Of a stretch of 64,000 nucleotides of DNA, positions 1-11,400 are shown one piece after another (the stretch's first letter is position 1; the number at the start of each line of letters is the position of its first letter). This DNA comes from Prorocentrum cordatum (Eukaryota; Sar; Dinophyceae; Prorocentrales; Prorocentraceae). The notes under the pieces were generated by a model. The model had not been told where the DNA came from and did not search any database. It saw nothing but the letters and a program-made list of their open reading frames with translations. Position numbers and translations under genes: made by a program. The stretch spans positions 1,440,466 through 1,504,465 of the forward strand of contig CAUYUJ010015504.1 of assembly GCA_963575745.1 (NCBI GenBank). Reading direction: 5' to 3'.

Positions 1-168
1 CCCGTGACGGCACGCAGCCGTCCACCCAAACGGACTGCTCTCGCTCGAAGCGCAGCCTTCTGGGGAGAGGCCTCTCGTCCGGCGACCCCCGCCTGCCCGG
101 GGGGCGAGAAGGCGCGTGGCATACGTGACTGTCCCCATCCCCCTCTCCCCTCCCCCAGGGCTCAACAT

Positions 169-309
169 GGTGGGCTGGTTTCCCACTACCACCACCATAA
201 GTAGGAGGGGGAGGAGGTCCTCATCCTCTTCGTCTTCTCCCTCCTCCTCATCCTCCACATCCTTCCCATCTCCAACTTATGGTGGTGGTGGTGGAAAACA
301 GGGCCATCA
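169..309. mobile_element. Foldback/MITE-like element, copy A, with TCC-rich core
   Basis: The left end reads GGTGGGCTGGTTTCC...ACCACCACCATAAGT. The right end is its approximate reverse complement (ACTTATGGTGGTGGTGG...GCCATCA). Between the arms lies a TCC/CTCC microsatellite. CAACAT occurs immediately outside both ends (163-168 and 310-315), a candidate 6-bp target-site duplication. A second copy with the same arm sequence lies at 21506-21683. No coding capacity; class II MITE-like identity is inferred from structure only. Confidence 0.6.
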
Positions 310-349
310 CAACATCTGGTCTTTAAGGGGGGGGGAAGGGGAAGAGGGT

Positions 350-930
350 GGTGCATGAGCTCCCCAGCGCCCCCAATGGAGACCCTGGAGCTTCCAAGTC
401 TGCCTTCCGTGGCCTCAAAGACGTGCCAAGGCGGTCCCGAATCGCCGATCGATTGGCCCAAGATGCCCACGAGGGCTCCGAGACGCCCCAAGACGCCTTC
501 GAGACGTCCCAAGAGAGGCCCAGGAGCCTTCTCAAGAGGGCCTCGAGAGGTAACAAACAATGGTTTTCCCCCAGGTGTTTCATTCTATCTGGGTGTCTCG
601 TCTTCTCGAACTTCCGACGCTCCAGGCCCCGTAAACCGCCCAAAAACTGCCCAAGAGGCCCCTACGAGGGTCCAAGGACGGCCCGAGAGGGTTCAAAGAC
701 AGCCCAAGGAGGGGCTCAAGAGGGCCATAGATCGCCCCGAGAGAGATCCGAGAGAGGCCACAGGAAAAATATGGGAGAACGCGAACCACACATCCGATCG
801 TTCCGCCTCGTGAGCCCGCCCAAAAAACACCAAGAAGCCCCCAAGCTGCAAAAGAAAGGCCCCCAATATGCCCCACGAGGCCCCCAAGAGGCCAGAAAGA
901 GGCCCCTAAACGGTTGCAACAACACTTCAA
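350..930. repeat. Degenerate CCCAAGAGGCC-type repeat tract
   Basis: The tract is built from variants of CCCAAGA(G/C)GCCCC. It is the reverse complement of the CTTGGGGCCTC-type repeats that flank the DUF3431-like gene at 22988-23360 and 24720-25115. Several frames are open through it (for example 348-1004), but the translations are Arg/Pro/Gly-rich repeats, so I do not call a gene. Confidence 0.7.
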
Positions 931-1422
931 TAATTCAAAAAGAGCCCACGACGCCTCAACCGTGGACTATCCTGGGGGTCGGCGGAATGGCGGAAGCCTC
1001 TTAAATCATTTTCAGGCGTCAGACTGTGACAGAGCGGGGGAACCCCCACCTCGCGATGACAATGCCGGCGACGACGAGGACGCGCAACAAACTCAAGATC
1101 GGAGGATCTGGATATCTTCTGCGAGGCTGCCACACTGATCCAGAACAGGAATCCCACCAACCCTCTGGGCGTAGCTGGTTAGGGCGGCTCCTCTCCCAAC
1201 CCCCTTTCTTCCCGCCCGGGGAGGGGTTGATCACTGTTCCCTATGAATATACACGCCCTCCCCCAGGCGACTGGAAGCCAACCCGAGACCATGCGCCCCC
1301 CCCACCACCCCTTGTAAAAACCAATACAAGCACACACTCTGCCTCCAAATTCGGAGCATGCGCAGCGAACCCGATGCGGCCTCCCCTCACCATCCCTGTC
1401 ACAAAGACCATACAGAGTACAC
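931..1422. other. Intergenic sequence, nothing recognised
   Basis: Mixed-composition sequence leading into the CGG tract. I see no gene, tandem array or inverted repeat that I can support. Confidence 0.5.
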
Positions 1423-1481
1423 TTGGCGGCGGCGGCGGCTGCGGCGGCTGCGGCGGGGGCAGCGGTTGCGGCGGCTGCGGC

Positions 1482-1513
<32 letters not shown>

Positions 1514-1522
1514 CGGGGGCGG

Positions 1523-1553
<31 letters not shown>

Positions 1554-1745
1554 GGTGGCAGCGGTGGCGGCAGCGGCTGCGGCGGCAGCGGCTGCGGCGG
1601 CGGCGATTCGGCAGCGGGGGCGGCGGCGGCGGCGGCGGCGGCGGGCGGCGCGGTGGCGGCGGCGGCGGGCAGTGGCGGCGGCGGCGGCGGCGGCGGCGCA
1701 GCGGCGGCGGCGGGCGGCGGCGGCGGCGGAGGCGGCGGACTCGCC
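1423..1745. repeat. CGG/GGC trinucleotide tract
   Basis: About 320 bp of near-pure GGC repeats with GGT, AGC and TGC interruptions. All three plus frames are open (poly-Gly, poly-Ala, poly-Arg), and the minus frames give poly-Pro/Ala/Arg. These frames are a by-product of the repeat. Such tracts can form quadruplex or hairpin structures. Confidence 0.95.
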
Positions 1746-3370
1746 CCCAGTAGCTGCCCATCCAAAGACGACTGCTGAAAAAGCTGCGGCTCGGGCCAGG
1801 CTCGGGTGCTACGTATGTGTTGGGAGGGCGGCAGCCACAAGATGGCCTTAAGAGACCCAAGCCAGCACCACCCTCGAGGCCCCCAGCAGGCCCAAATCCT
1901 TCAAAACAGATATTGATGTTGTTTTACGATGTCGGCAGTCTCGCTTCTTGTTTCCTATGGGCTCCGCTTGGAGCTCGCTTGCGCGATGTTGTAGCTGTCT
2001 CGAGGCCTCAGAAACCAGCATCGACCTGGAATCTGCGAGACATCACCGATACATCGTCGAAGGGCCCACGATGGCAAATCCGCATGCTCCTGGACGGGGT
2101 GTGGATATCAGAACACTGTTGGTGATCGATGTGCGGTTTGAGGTCGATGCATCACCCCCCTGAGCCTATATCGGCAATGGACACACCTCCCTTGTACTAA
2201 ACCTCCGTTTAAAGAAACCGGCCTAGGACCGAACCCCACGGACCTGGACCCGCAAAAATGATGGCCGCGAAGCCCTCTCGCGAACCGAAACTGCCAGTTC
2301 CTTGATCGACGTGTCAGTGTAGGAGGTCAATCGACCTCCGACTATCCTCCCCCTCCCCCCTCCTGTCGCCCCTGCATGCAGATTGACCCCGTGCATCCAT
2401 GCAACCGAGCGCCCGTTCCACGCGCACCCGTGCGACCCCTCGCGGGTCGGCCCTCTCTCCCATCGCCCGTCCAAGCAGACCCAAACGCCAACAGCGAGTG
2501 ACTTCACATGGGCGGGCGGCATCTCCAACGCCACTTGTGAGCCCCGGGAGGGATCTGTGTCTATGCGGCGCGCACGGGGGCCCTGGCAGGCCGGGCGAGG
2601 CAGTTCGAAGGCCGACTTGGGGCGACATTTCGCGGCGGCCAGGAGGGTGGCCGAGGTGCGGGGCCGGGAGGATGGCCGAGGTGCGGGGTTCGAGAGGATG
2701 GCCGAGCTGTTAACCAGCCAGAAGGTGCGCGACCGTCCCAGACCCCCTGGTGCTTACAAAACGCCACTGCGTCCTGCACGTTCTCCCTCCGGCGGCCCAC
2801 CATGATGAAAGATGGTTTAGACCACAAGCGTTGCTGGGCTGGGAGATCGGAGGACGCCATGGAGTCACGAGCATCATCTCCTCCCCGCAGTGCCTCGGAG
2901 AGGAACTCAGGTCGCAATCGGGAGTAGAAGAGCGGGAAGGGGCTGCAGCGGCAAATAATGAATGCCCGGACACGATTGCATCAAAGGATGCCGTCGCGCT
3001 CCATTGAGAGCCGAGCCCACAAAACGTACGAACAAGAACAATATATACTTTCTGGTATCTCCAACCCGTGCCCATCACTCCTCCTCTCCTCTGTCCTCCT
3101 GCAGCCATCGCAAGTCATATCAGGAACGAATTGGCTTTTCTGGCCACGGCGAGCCTCGGCCCCGAATAGGTTCCCCGACCTAGGAAGCGACCTGCAAGCC
3201 AGAGCTGCTCATGAACCCGAATCGGTCCTTGCTCACGCGCCTTGTCCATCAAGGAAACAGAATTCGAACGATCCCAGTCCACGATGGTTCCCGAAGGTGC
3301 GCACGCTTACTGGAACGATGCACATGGCTGTCTTGGTCAGCGCGACGGTCGGGCCAGGTCGCCAGTTGCC
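1746..3370. other. Intergenic sequence, no gene seen
   Basis: Moderately complex sequence without a strong array. Overlapping frames of 60-140 codons lie on both strands, but none shows a recognisable motif or domain. Confidence 0.5.
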
Positions 3371-4580
3371 GCTGTCCTGAAACATAATGTGCTATGGTGT
3401 GTCATGCTGTAATGAGTGGTATGTATTGTGTGAGCGTATATTTTGTTATGATGTGAACGCAGTGGCGCCATGTAGCGATGCATCGCCATGCTGTGTGTGA
3501 GATTATGCTAAGACGTGATACCTGTAATGATAATATACCAGGCCCTGTCATCGTATGACCTGTCATGGTGTGGAACCAGGCGTGATGTAATGTTGTGCTG
3601 TGCTACGTTATAACATCGTATGCCATAGTGCGGTAGGCCATGTAGTGTTATGCTATGTTATAGCATGGTATGTCATTGTATGACGTGTGTGGTTCTGCTG
3701 TGTTGTATATGCTTCGTCCTGTCATGGCTGACTGGGGTGTGCTATAGCATGGTCTGCTGACGTGTGATGTGTGATGCAGCTCTTGTGCCATGGCATAATG
3801 TGTCAGATTACGAAGTTGGCAGTGCTGTGGTCATGGGTTGTGGGATGCTCTGATCTGTCATCGCCGCAGTGCCAACATGGTCTTTAATGTTAGAGTATGC
3901 CCACCTCAAATGTAGTAGGTTATGAAATGATGTGTCATGCTCTGTAATCTGGTATGTACCTTCCGCTCTGCAAGATAATACGTCGTTTTACTGTGTTCAA
4001 GTATGGCCCTGGCGTGTGCGGCATGAGACGGTGCGGCCTCGTCGTGCCTGGTATAACATGAAGAACATGCACGCTACACATGGTACGGTATGGTATGCAC
4101 TGGTCGTCGCGTACATGGTACGCCATGGTAAAACATGTATGTTACATGGTACGTCATGTCAGCGGCATGGTATAACATGGTCTTGCCGTCGCTCGGACGC
4201 CCATGTCCCCTGCATGTGTCGGTCTCGTGCGTGTTTGTGTTGCTCGATGGTCCAGGATGGTCCTCGATGGTTCCCGCTGGGAAAAGATGCACACGTCCGA
4301 GCGATGCCAAGTGGTACGTCATGCCATCGTGCAATAACATGCACGCCAAACCCATGGTCGTCGTATACATGGTACGGCATAGTCTATCATGCACGATATG
4401 TGTTGTGATGGTCTGCTGTAGGATGTTATGAAATGTGATGTGTGCTCCACTGTGTCGTAGCACGATTTGCTTATCAGCTATGTTATGGTCTGGCGTGCTG
4501 TGTTATATGACAACGTGTCATGCCATGTCATGTGATGCTATGTGTTGCCACGTTTTGCTATGCTCACATATGTCAGGTTA
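3371..4580. repeat. Degenerate ATG/TATG-rich simple-sequence region
   Basis: Composition changes abruptly to short words such as TGTTATG, GTCATG and CATGGTA, scattered in both orientations as a long degenerate simple-sequence tract. Frames such as 3932-4408 are open only because the repeat lacks regular stops, and their translations are Met/Cys/His-rich. No gene is called. Confidence 0.7.
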
Positions 4581-5810
4581 TGCAGCTCTTCCTCTTTCGA
4601 AAAAGAGGGCCCCTCCTAAACCCAAGGTGCCCTTGTTTCAAGTCTTAACGTCTCGACTGCACTCCACTCCAACGTCTCCTTAGGGGCATCGTCCTGGGGG
4701 GTTGCGCGGCTCAGGCGGGGGCATCGACATGCAATCGACGATATACCGCGGATTAGTCGGCCCGCTTCTGGGCGGGGTGGGGCCTCTGGCCCCTGTGATG
4801 ATCAATGGGCGATTGATGATTGAGGCGTCCCTCCCCGAGCCTGCCCACCCCTAACGATGCCCGTGGTGGCTGCACGTGGCCACAACTCGGGCCCCCAGCG
4901 ACCGCTCGGGGCGATTAGGGCACCCGTGGAACGCACCCGGCGAGGCGCAGCTGCTGGAAGGCCTCCCGAGGCTGAAAGGCCGCTGACAAAAAACAACGAG
5001 CGCCCCCTCCTCCTCCCCCTCCTCCTCCCTCCTCCCTCCCCTTCCTCCTCCTTTCTCCTCCCTCCCTCTCCCTCCTCCTCCTCCCCCTCCCCCTCCTTCC
5101 TCCTCCTCCTTCCTCCTCCCTCCTCCTCCCTCTCCCTCCTCCTCCCCCTCCTCCTCCTGCTCTCTCCTGGAGCACCTGCCCCCGGGACGTGGTCGAGGCC
5201 TGGGCCTTCCCCCCCCCTCCCCGCACGCCGCCGCCGCCGGCGAGGTCCCCATGCCCCCACTCCAAAGGTGCCTCCATGAAGCGGGAGCCGCTGCTTTCGA
5301 ACGCGGGCGCGACCTGCACGTTGTCGAACCGCGCCTGGCTGATCCTGGCGCGGGGCGGTCTCGGGGCAGGTGGGAGGGGCGGCCGAGCCACGGACACCAC
5401 CCTGGGTCAAGGAACCGCAGCGGGGCAGGGGCGCGCCTGGCGCGGTGAGGGGGGGCAAAAAAGGGGAGGACGAGGGCACCGAGGGAGGGGAGGACAGACG
5501 AAGGACCAGCAGCAGAAACATGAACCTTCGGAGCTCCGCGCAGACCTCTTGGATCTGTGCTGGGCCCCGCCAGCGGCGGCGTCGCCAGGAAAGCCCAACG
5601 CTGATCCTGGAAATCCGCGCCGATCTCCAGAAGATGAGGTTCATGCCGTTATTTAGGTATTATTCTTCTTCTTCTGTGAGAGAGGAAGGAAAGGGAGGAG
5701 AAGAGGGGGGAGCCTCTCTGGATACCCTCTCACCCTCCTTCCTTGTCCTCCTCCGTGTCCTCATCCTCGCCGTCCTCCTTCATATGACGAGGCACCTAAC
5801 AACTTTACCA
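4581..5810. other. Intergenic region with CTCC tract and hairpin-forming repeat
   Basis: Contains a TCC/CTCC polypyrimidine tract (about 5003-5165). At about 5519-5645 the segment begins CATGAACCT and ends with its inverse AGGTTCATG, with partially complementary arms around a GGATCTGTGCTGGGCCCC core. A related core, GGATCGGCGCTGGCCCC, occurs near 14130. This suggests a short dispersed foldback repeat. No gene seen. Confidence 0.55.
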
Positions 5811-5818
5811 CGACGGAA

Positions 5819-5854
5819 AAGACAACAACAACACCAACAACAACAACAGCAACC

Positions 5855-5903
<49 letters not shown>

Positions 5904-5922
5904 CCACAGCAACAACCACCGC

Positions 5923-5968
<46 letters not shown>

Positions 5969-6024
5969 CCAACAACAACAACAACACCACCAACAACAAC
6001 AACAACAACACCAACACCAACACC

Positions 6025-6073
<49 letters not shown>

Positions 6074-6117
6074 CCAACAACAATAATAACAACAACAACA
6101 GCAATACCAACAACAGG

Positions 6118-6166
<49 letters not shown>

Positions 6167-6190
6167 GCAACAACAACAACAACACCAACT
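5819..6190. repeat. (CAA)n tract
   Basis: About 370 bp of CAA repeats with CAC, CAG and AAT interruptions. The plus-strand frame reads poly-Gln and the minus frames read poly-Leu, poly-Val and poly-Cys. The open frames are artefacts of the repeat. Confidence 0.95.
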
Positions 6191-6720
6191 ACAATCATTA
6201 CAAGACTGTTCGCTCCTACCGGCCCGCGTGCCATTCACTATGCATATCCCAAACCCTGGATACTCGCCCTTTTCGTCTTCGATCGTACCCCCTTCTGGGG
6301 GGGGTATATAGTCGGGGCGTTGACCTAGGGAACCCTAAATAAGGAACGAGGCCCCTGTTTTTCATAATTTGAACTTCGATGTCATATCGAAAACCTATGG
6401 AAAACCTAGGGCAAGCTGCGAATCAATTAAGGAACACGGAGCCCCTCCCCAACGAAAAGGGTTCCTTCTTCAGCGCCCCGACTGTATAATTGGAGAAGCC
6501 CCGAAACAGGGAAACGAAAGGGAAACAACAACAAGGGAGGACGAAGGGATCGGAGGAGGGGAGGGATTAGAGGGGCAAGAAGGAGGGACGACGATAATTT
6601 GTGCCGTGAGTTGCGATTCAGCTTGCGCCATGGCTTGCGCCAGCCATTCCAACTGAGGAGAGCGCAACTCCTGAAAAGGGGATGTCTGGCGGGAACGGGG
6701 GTCTAGCCTAAAGCGCAAAG
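6191..6720. other. Intergenic sequence, no gene seen
   Basis: Unique-looking sequence between two repeat arrays. Nothing recognised in short frames on either strand. Confidence 0.5.
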
Positions 6721-7015
6721 AAATCTTAAGCGGGAGTGCCGTTCTTGAGTAAATTGTGGGGAAGCCTCAGACGGGAGGTGGGGTCCCGACTACATAAATT
6801 GCGAGGAAGTCACAGGCGGAAGCGCCGATCCTGAGTAAATTGTGAGAAAGCCTCAGGCGGGACCAGGGGCCCTGAGTAAAATTAAATCAATTCTGAGGCG
6901 GGAGCCGTTGTCGTTGTAGCCCGGGGGATCAACAACGCAGTTTGACTTGGACTAAATTTTGAGGAAGTCTCAAGCGGGAACGCCCATCCTGAGTAAATGG
7001 GGAGGAAGTCTCCCG
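6721..7015. repeat. ~60-bp degenerate tandem repeat
   Basis: Four to five diverged units share the words CCTGAGTAAATT, GAGGAAG and CTCAGGCGGGA in the same order. Unit length is about 60 bp with indels. Confidence 0.7.
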
Positions 7016-8375
7016 TAATCCTTCGAGAATCCTAGGGAACAGATGACTCCTTAGGAATACCTCGGAATCCAAAGGAATCCCGCGGGAATCCCTCAGGAAT
7101 CCTAGGAATCCATAGGAATCCTTCTGGAATCATGGGAATACATAGGAATCCCTTGGGGATCCTATGAATCCCTGGGGGATCCGAGGAATCCGTAGGAATC
7201 CGACGGAATACTTAGTAATCCCTAGAGGATCCAATGAAAATTAAGAAATCCTAGGGGTCCGAGGGAATCCATCGGAATCCCTAGGGAATCCGACTGAATC
7301 CATAAGAATCCCTAGGGAATCTTGGGAATTCATAACAATTCACAGGAGTACATAATTATCCCTAGGGAATCCCGAGAATCCTACGAACCCCAAGGAATCC
7401 CAAGGGCATCCATAGAAATTCCCTAGGGAATCGTAAGACTCCGATGACTCCTTAAGAACCATCGGGAATCCATATAGGAATCCATAGGGAATCCTAGGAA
7501 TCGAAAGGAATCCCTGGGGAATCCGAGGACTCCGTAAGAATCCCTAGAGAATCCGAGGACTCCATAGGAATCCATCGGGAATCCACCCGGAATCCATCGG
7601 GAATCCTAGGACTCCATAGGAATCCCTAGGGAATCCTAGGGATCCCTCGGAATACATCGTAATCCCTAGGGAATCCTGGGGATCAGAGGAATCCTAAGAA
7701 TCCAAAGGAAGCCTTAGGAATCCATAGGAATCCCTAGGGAATCCTAAAGATCCCAAGGAATCCTCGGGATCCATTGGAATCCCTAGGGAATCCTAGGAAT
7801 CAGATGGCTCCTTAGGACTCCCTCGGAATCTATGGGAATACATAGGGAATCCTAGGAATCCAAAGAATCCAATGACATGCATCGGAATCTCGAGGGAATC
7901 CTAGAAATCTTAGGGAATTCTAAGAATCCTATGGAATCTACCGGAATCCCTAGGGAATCCTAGGAATCCTCGGGAACCCATAGGAATCCCTAGGGAATCC
8001 TAGGAATCCATCGGAATCCCTAGGGAATCCCATGACCCCTTAGGAATCCTTGAGAATCCATAGAATCCTAAGAACCCGAGGGAATCCTTAGGAATCCCTC
8101 GGAATCCCTCCGAATCCGGGGGATCCTAGGGAATCCGTGGAATACATAGGAATCCCTAGGGAATCGTAGGAATCCGATGACTCCGCAGGAATCCCTCGGA
8201 ATCCATATAAGAATCCATAGGGGAATCCGAGGAAGCCTCGGAATCCGATGGAATGCGTAGGAACCCATCGGAAACCTAAGGGAATCCGAGGAATCCCATA
8301 TGATCCCTATGAAATCCCATGCATCCCCATGGAATTCATCGGAACCCAATGGAATCCCATAGGATCCCTACGGAA
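7016..8375. repeat. GGAATCC minisatellite array
   Basis: About 1.35 kb of a degenerate 10-11 bp unit of the type (T)AGGAATCC(C), often paired as CCTAGGGAATCC. The palindromic word CCTAGG recurs throughout. No gene. Confidence 0.9.
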
Positions 8376-8423
8376 TCCCATAGGAGCGCCGCCGCGGGCG
8401 GGGAGGGTTCTTTGAGTTCTTTG

Positions 8424-8444
8424 GTGTGTGTGTGTGTGTGGGGG
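8424..8444. repeat. (GT)n/G-rich run
   Basis: A short GTGTGTGTG run ending in a G-rich stretch between the GGAATCC array and the CAA/CAG tract. Confidence 0.7.
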
Positions 8445-8489
8445 AGGGGAAAGGACCACGCGACGGGGTCCACGGGAAGGGTTCCTTCG

Positions 8490-8554
8490 AACAACAACAA
8501 CACCAACAACAACAACAACAACAGCAACAACAGCAACAACAACAGCAACAACAA

Positions 8555-8589
<35 letters not shown>

Positions 8590-8594
8590 ACAGC

Positions 8595-8628
<34 letters not shown>

Positions 8629-8666
8629 GCAACAGCATCTGCAACAGCACCAACAACAACCACATC

Positions 8667-8697
<31 letters not shown>

Positions 8698-9270
8698 GCA
8701 ACACCACCAACACCACCACCACCAACAACAACAACAACAGCAGCAACAACAGGAACTACAACAGCAACAACGCCAACAACCCCAACACCAACACCAACAC
8801 CACCACCAACAGCAACCACAATGACGGCAACACCAGCAACAACAACATCAACACCAGCAACAGCATCATCACCAACAACAACAACAACAACATCACCAAC
8901 ACCACCACCACCACCAACAACAACATAAACATAAACAACAACAGCAGCAACAACAACGGCAGCAACAACAACTACAACAACAACAACAGCAACAGCAACA
9001 GCAACCCCAACACCACCACCACCAACAACAACAACAACCACAACGACAGCAGCAACAGCAACAAAAACAACATCAGCAACACCATCACCATCAGCAACAT
9101 CAACAACATCATCACCAACAACACCACCACCAGCAACAACACCGTACACATAAACAACCACAACCTCAACAACCACAACATCAACACCAACAGCGACAAC
9201 AGCCACAACAACTATAACATCAACAACACCACCACCAACAACAACAACATCAACACCAACAACAACCAGG
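8490..9270. repeat. CAA/CAG/CAC trinucleotide tract
   Basis: About 780 bp of interrupted CAN repeats. The frames read poly-Gln/His, poly-Asn/Ser and poly-Thr on the plus strand and Val/Leu-rich on the minus strand. The 511-codon frame at 8319-9854 is an artefact of this tract. Confidence 0.95.
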
Positions 9271-9404
9271 CGATGCGAACCAATAACCAGTGGTTTCTAA
9301 CAAGACTGTCTCAGCCAGAAATGCTAGACCACTATTTCGTGCAAGCCACGAAAGGTTCTCATAACACTGGCCAGGAAGCTTCGCCGCTGCTTGATCCCCC
9401 TCCA

Positions 9405-9655
9405 GAATTCGTCGTCGTTGTCATCCTTATCCTCCTGTCTCCTCCTTCCCAACCTCCTCATACTCCCTCCCTTCCTCCTCGCCCTGCTGCTGCTGCTCCT
9501 CCCCCTCCACCTCCCTCCGAGATCTCTCTCTCTCTCTCTCTCTTTCTAACTCGTCGTCGTTGTCATCCGTCTCCTCCTCTGTCTCCTCCTTCCCAACCTC
9601 CTCTGCTGCTGCTCCTCCTCCCCCTCCACCTCCCTCCGAGATCTCTGTCTCTTTC
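9405..9655. repeat. ~140-bp tandem duplication, TCC-rich
   Basis: Two consecutive units share the order GTCGTCGTTGTCATCC, CTCCTTCCCAACCTCCTC, GCTGCTGCTCC and CCTCCGAGATCTCT. The first ends in a TC microsatellite. Confidence 0.7.
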
Positions 9656-9805
9656 ACGTTCTCTCTCGCTCTCTCTCTTCCCCCCCTTGAGGCCCCTGCA
9701 ACCAGCCGCTCGCCCCCGAACTGCCGGACTCCTCGGCCCCGGCGTGGAGCCGGCGCGCAGGTTGGGCGACGGGGCGACCAGGTCGGCCTCGGTGATAACC
9801 TCGGT

Positions 9806-9973
9806 CCGCAGCGGAGGAGGAGGAGCAGGAGGAGGAGGAGGAGGAGGAGGATGAGGAGGAGGAGGAGGAGGAGGAGGAGAGGGGGGAGGAGGAGGAGGAG
9901 GAGGAGGAGGAGGAGGAGGAGGAGGAGGAGGAGGAGGAGGAGGAGGAGGAGGAGGAGGAGGAGGAGGAGGAGC
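9806..9973. repeat. (GGA)n tract
   Basis: Nearly pure GGA/AGG repeats, about 165 bp, embedded in pyrimidine-rich sequence of the opposite bias. Open frames across it are low-complexity. Confidence 0.95.
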
Positions 9974-10150
9974 CCCCTCCATCCAGCTCCTCCCGCCCCC
10001 TCGCTTGCCCTCGTTCTCCTGCCTCCACTCCTGCCGCTCCTGGACCCCGCCCTCCTCGTGAGGCGTGCGGCCCCCACCTCTCCCTCCTGCGCGCTGCCCA
10101 CCCCCTGGCCTCATCTCTCCTCCCTCGCTCCCTCGAGGAAACCAAAAGGT

Positions 10151-10284
10151 GCCGATACCGCTACTCCCCAGACATCTCCTGGGGTGCGTTCTCGGCGTGT
10201 CCTCGAGGCGAACCGAGCCGCGGCGACGAGGGCCTCCCAGGAGGCCTGGGAAGACGAGAGCGAGGCAAGGGCGGCGGTATCGGC
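10151..10284. repeat. Dispersed inverted-repeat element, copy 1
   Basis: GCCGATACCGC at 10151-10161 is matched by its perfect reverse complement GCGGTATCGGC at 10274-10284. A related copy at 16164-16258 shares the CTCxxGGGGTGCGTT internal word and the GATACCGC/GCGGTATC ends. Confidence 0.6.
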
Positions 10285-10447
10285 AGCTCTTCCCCTCCCG
10301 AGAAGGGAAAAGTGGAACACAGAGAAGACGAAGGCTGACGACGACGATGCGGACGAGAACGAGGACGACGACGAGGACGAGGACGACGGGGACGACGGGG
10401 ACGACGACGAGGGCAACCTAAAACAGGGCTAAGATCGGGATGAATTG

Positions 10448-10496
10448 CTCCAGAGCGTTCCGGAGCGCTCTCAGAGCGTTCCGGAGCGCTCTGGAG
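10448..10496. repeat. 24-bp-arm palindrome
   Basis: CTCCAGAGCGTTCCGGAGCG... (10448-10471) is followed after one base by its near-perfect reverse complement (10473-10496; two transition differences). It also contains two direct copies of AGAGCGTTCCGGAGCGCTCT. Confidence 0.8.
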
Positions 10497-10990
10497 CGGC
10501 CGCGGCGCCCAATACATCCCCCAAACCCGCCGATTCTCAGAGATTTCGAGCTATCCCGATCCGATTTTTTGTCCCGATCTTCGCGTCGCTTTGCAGCCCC
10601 CCCCCCCCCCGCACGGCGGGTCGCCACTTCCCGGCCGCGAGCGGGCGAGGCCGCGGGCGGCGGCCTGGCGCGGGAGAGTCAAGGGGACGTCAGACCTGGG
10701 TACGGGGGACTCGGAGATCCCCGACGGGGTCGTCAAAAAAACGACGAGGCCGAGCCTGCATCTTGACGAGGCCTCCCGCTGCAGACATCCCACGAAACTC
10801 CTCCTCGTCAAGATCCGAGGCGCGGTCGTCAAAAAACGAGGGCGAACCCGAGTCCTGGCAAACCCGGGTCTTACGCTCCCCCGAGAGAGGGCGGCGCCAA
10901 GGGGCGGGCGAGGGCGGCGCGGGGCGGAGCGGAGGGGCCGGCCGCCGAGGGGGGCGGGAGGCGGAGGCGCCGGGCCCCCTGGGCACACGC

Positions 10991-11200
10991 TCCCTCCCTG
11001 CCTCCCTCCCTCCCTGCCTCCCTGCCTCCCTCCCTCCCTCCCTCCCTCCCTCTCTCCCTCCTCCCTCCCTCCCCCTCCCTCCCTCCCTCCTCCCTCCCTC
11101 CCTCCCTCCCCCCTCCCTCCCTCCCTCCTCCCTCCTCCCTCTTTCCTCCTCCCTCCGCCCTCCGCCCTCCGCCCTCCGCCCCCCGCCCTCCACCCTCCGC
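10991..11200. repeat. CCCT/CCTCC polypyrimidine tract
   Basis: About 200 bp of CCTCCCT(CC) repeats grading into CCGCCCTCCG units. The frames are Ser/Leu/Pro-rich artefacts. Confidence 0.9.
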
Positions 11201-11264
11201 CACGTTGCCACAGGAGTGCAGAAGGCAAAGCACAGGAAGGGGCCAAGGGACACACACAAGTGAG

Positions 11265-11400
11265 TGCACAAAAGTAAGAAGATTCCCCACATTTCCCCAT
11301 ATGCTTTCGGGGTCCCTGTCTCCCCTCACACTGCCCATATTTTACCATATTTTCTGGGGAGTCGACGATGAAGGCGCCGGGCCCCTGGGCACACGCCGCA
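11265..11400. repeat. Dispersed repeat with CCATATTTTC words, copy 1
   Basis: Shares GAAGATTCCCCA, CCATAT, GGGGTxCTGTCT and CCATATTTTC(T/G)(G)GGG in the same order with 14505-14605. The flanking word GCGCCGGGCCCC(C)TGGGCACACGC occurs both before the CCCT tract (about 10968) and here (about 11372). Confidence 0.55.

Larger units (their letters stand above)
9974..10990. other. Intergenic region with hairpin repeats, no gene
   Basis: Mostly Pro/Arg-coding low-complexity frames. It holds the hairpin repeat at 10151-10284, a GACGAG/GGACGACG simple repeat (about 10320-10425) and the palindrome at 10448-10496. No protein domain is recognisable. Confidence 0.5.

Noticed and set aside
348-1004. 218-codon plus-strand frame
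   Set aside because: It is the translation of a degenerate CCCAAGAGG repeat; Arg/Pro/Gly-rich, without domain, and overlapping open frames exist on both strands.
1026-1860. Poly-Gly, poly-Ala, poly-Arg and poly-Pro frames
   Set aside because: All frames on both strands are open because of the CGG tract.
5370-6238. Poly-Gln, poly-Val, poly-Cys and poly-Leu frames
   Set aside because: Six-frame openness of a CAA tract, not evidence of a polyQ protein.
7016-8375. GGAATCC array as a telomeric repeat
   Set aside because: The unit is degenerate and unlike the TTTAGGG/TTAGGG-type telomeres of related protists; it is an internal minisatellite.
8307-9854. 511- and 299-codon frames
   Set aside because: Produced by the CAA/CAG/CAC tract; no unique protein-like segment outside it.
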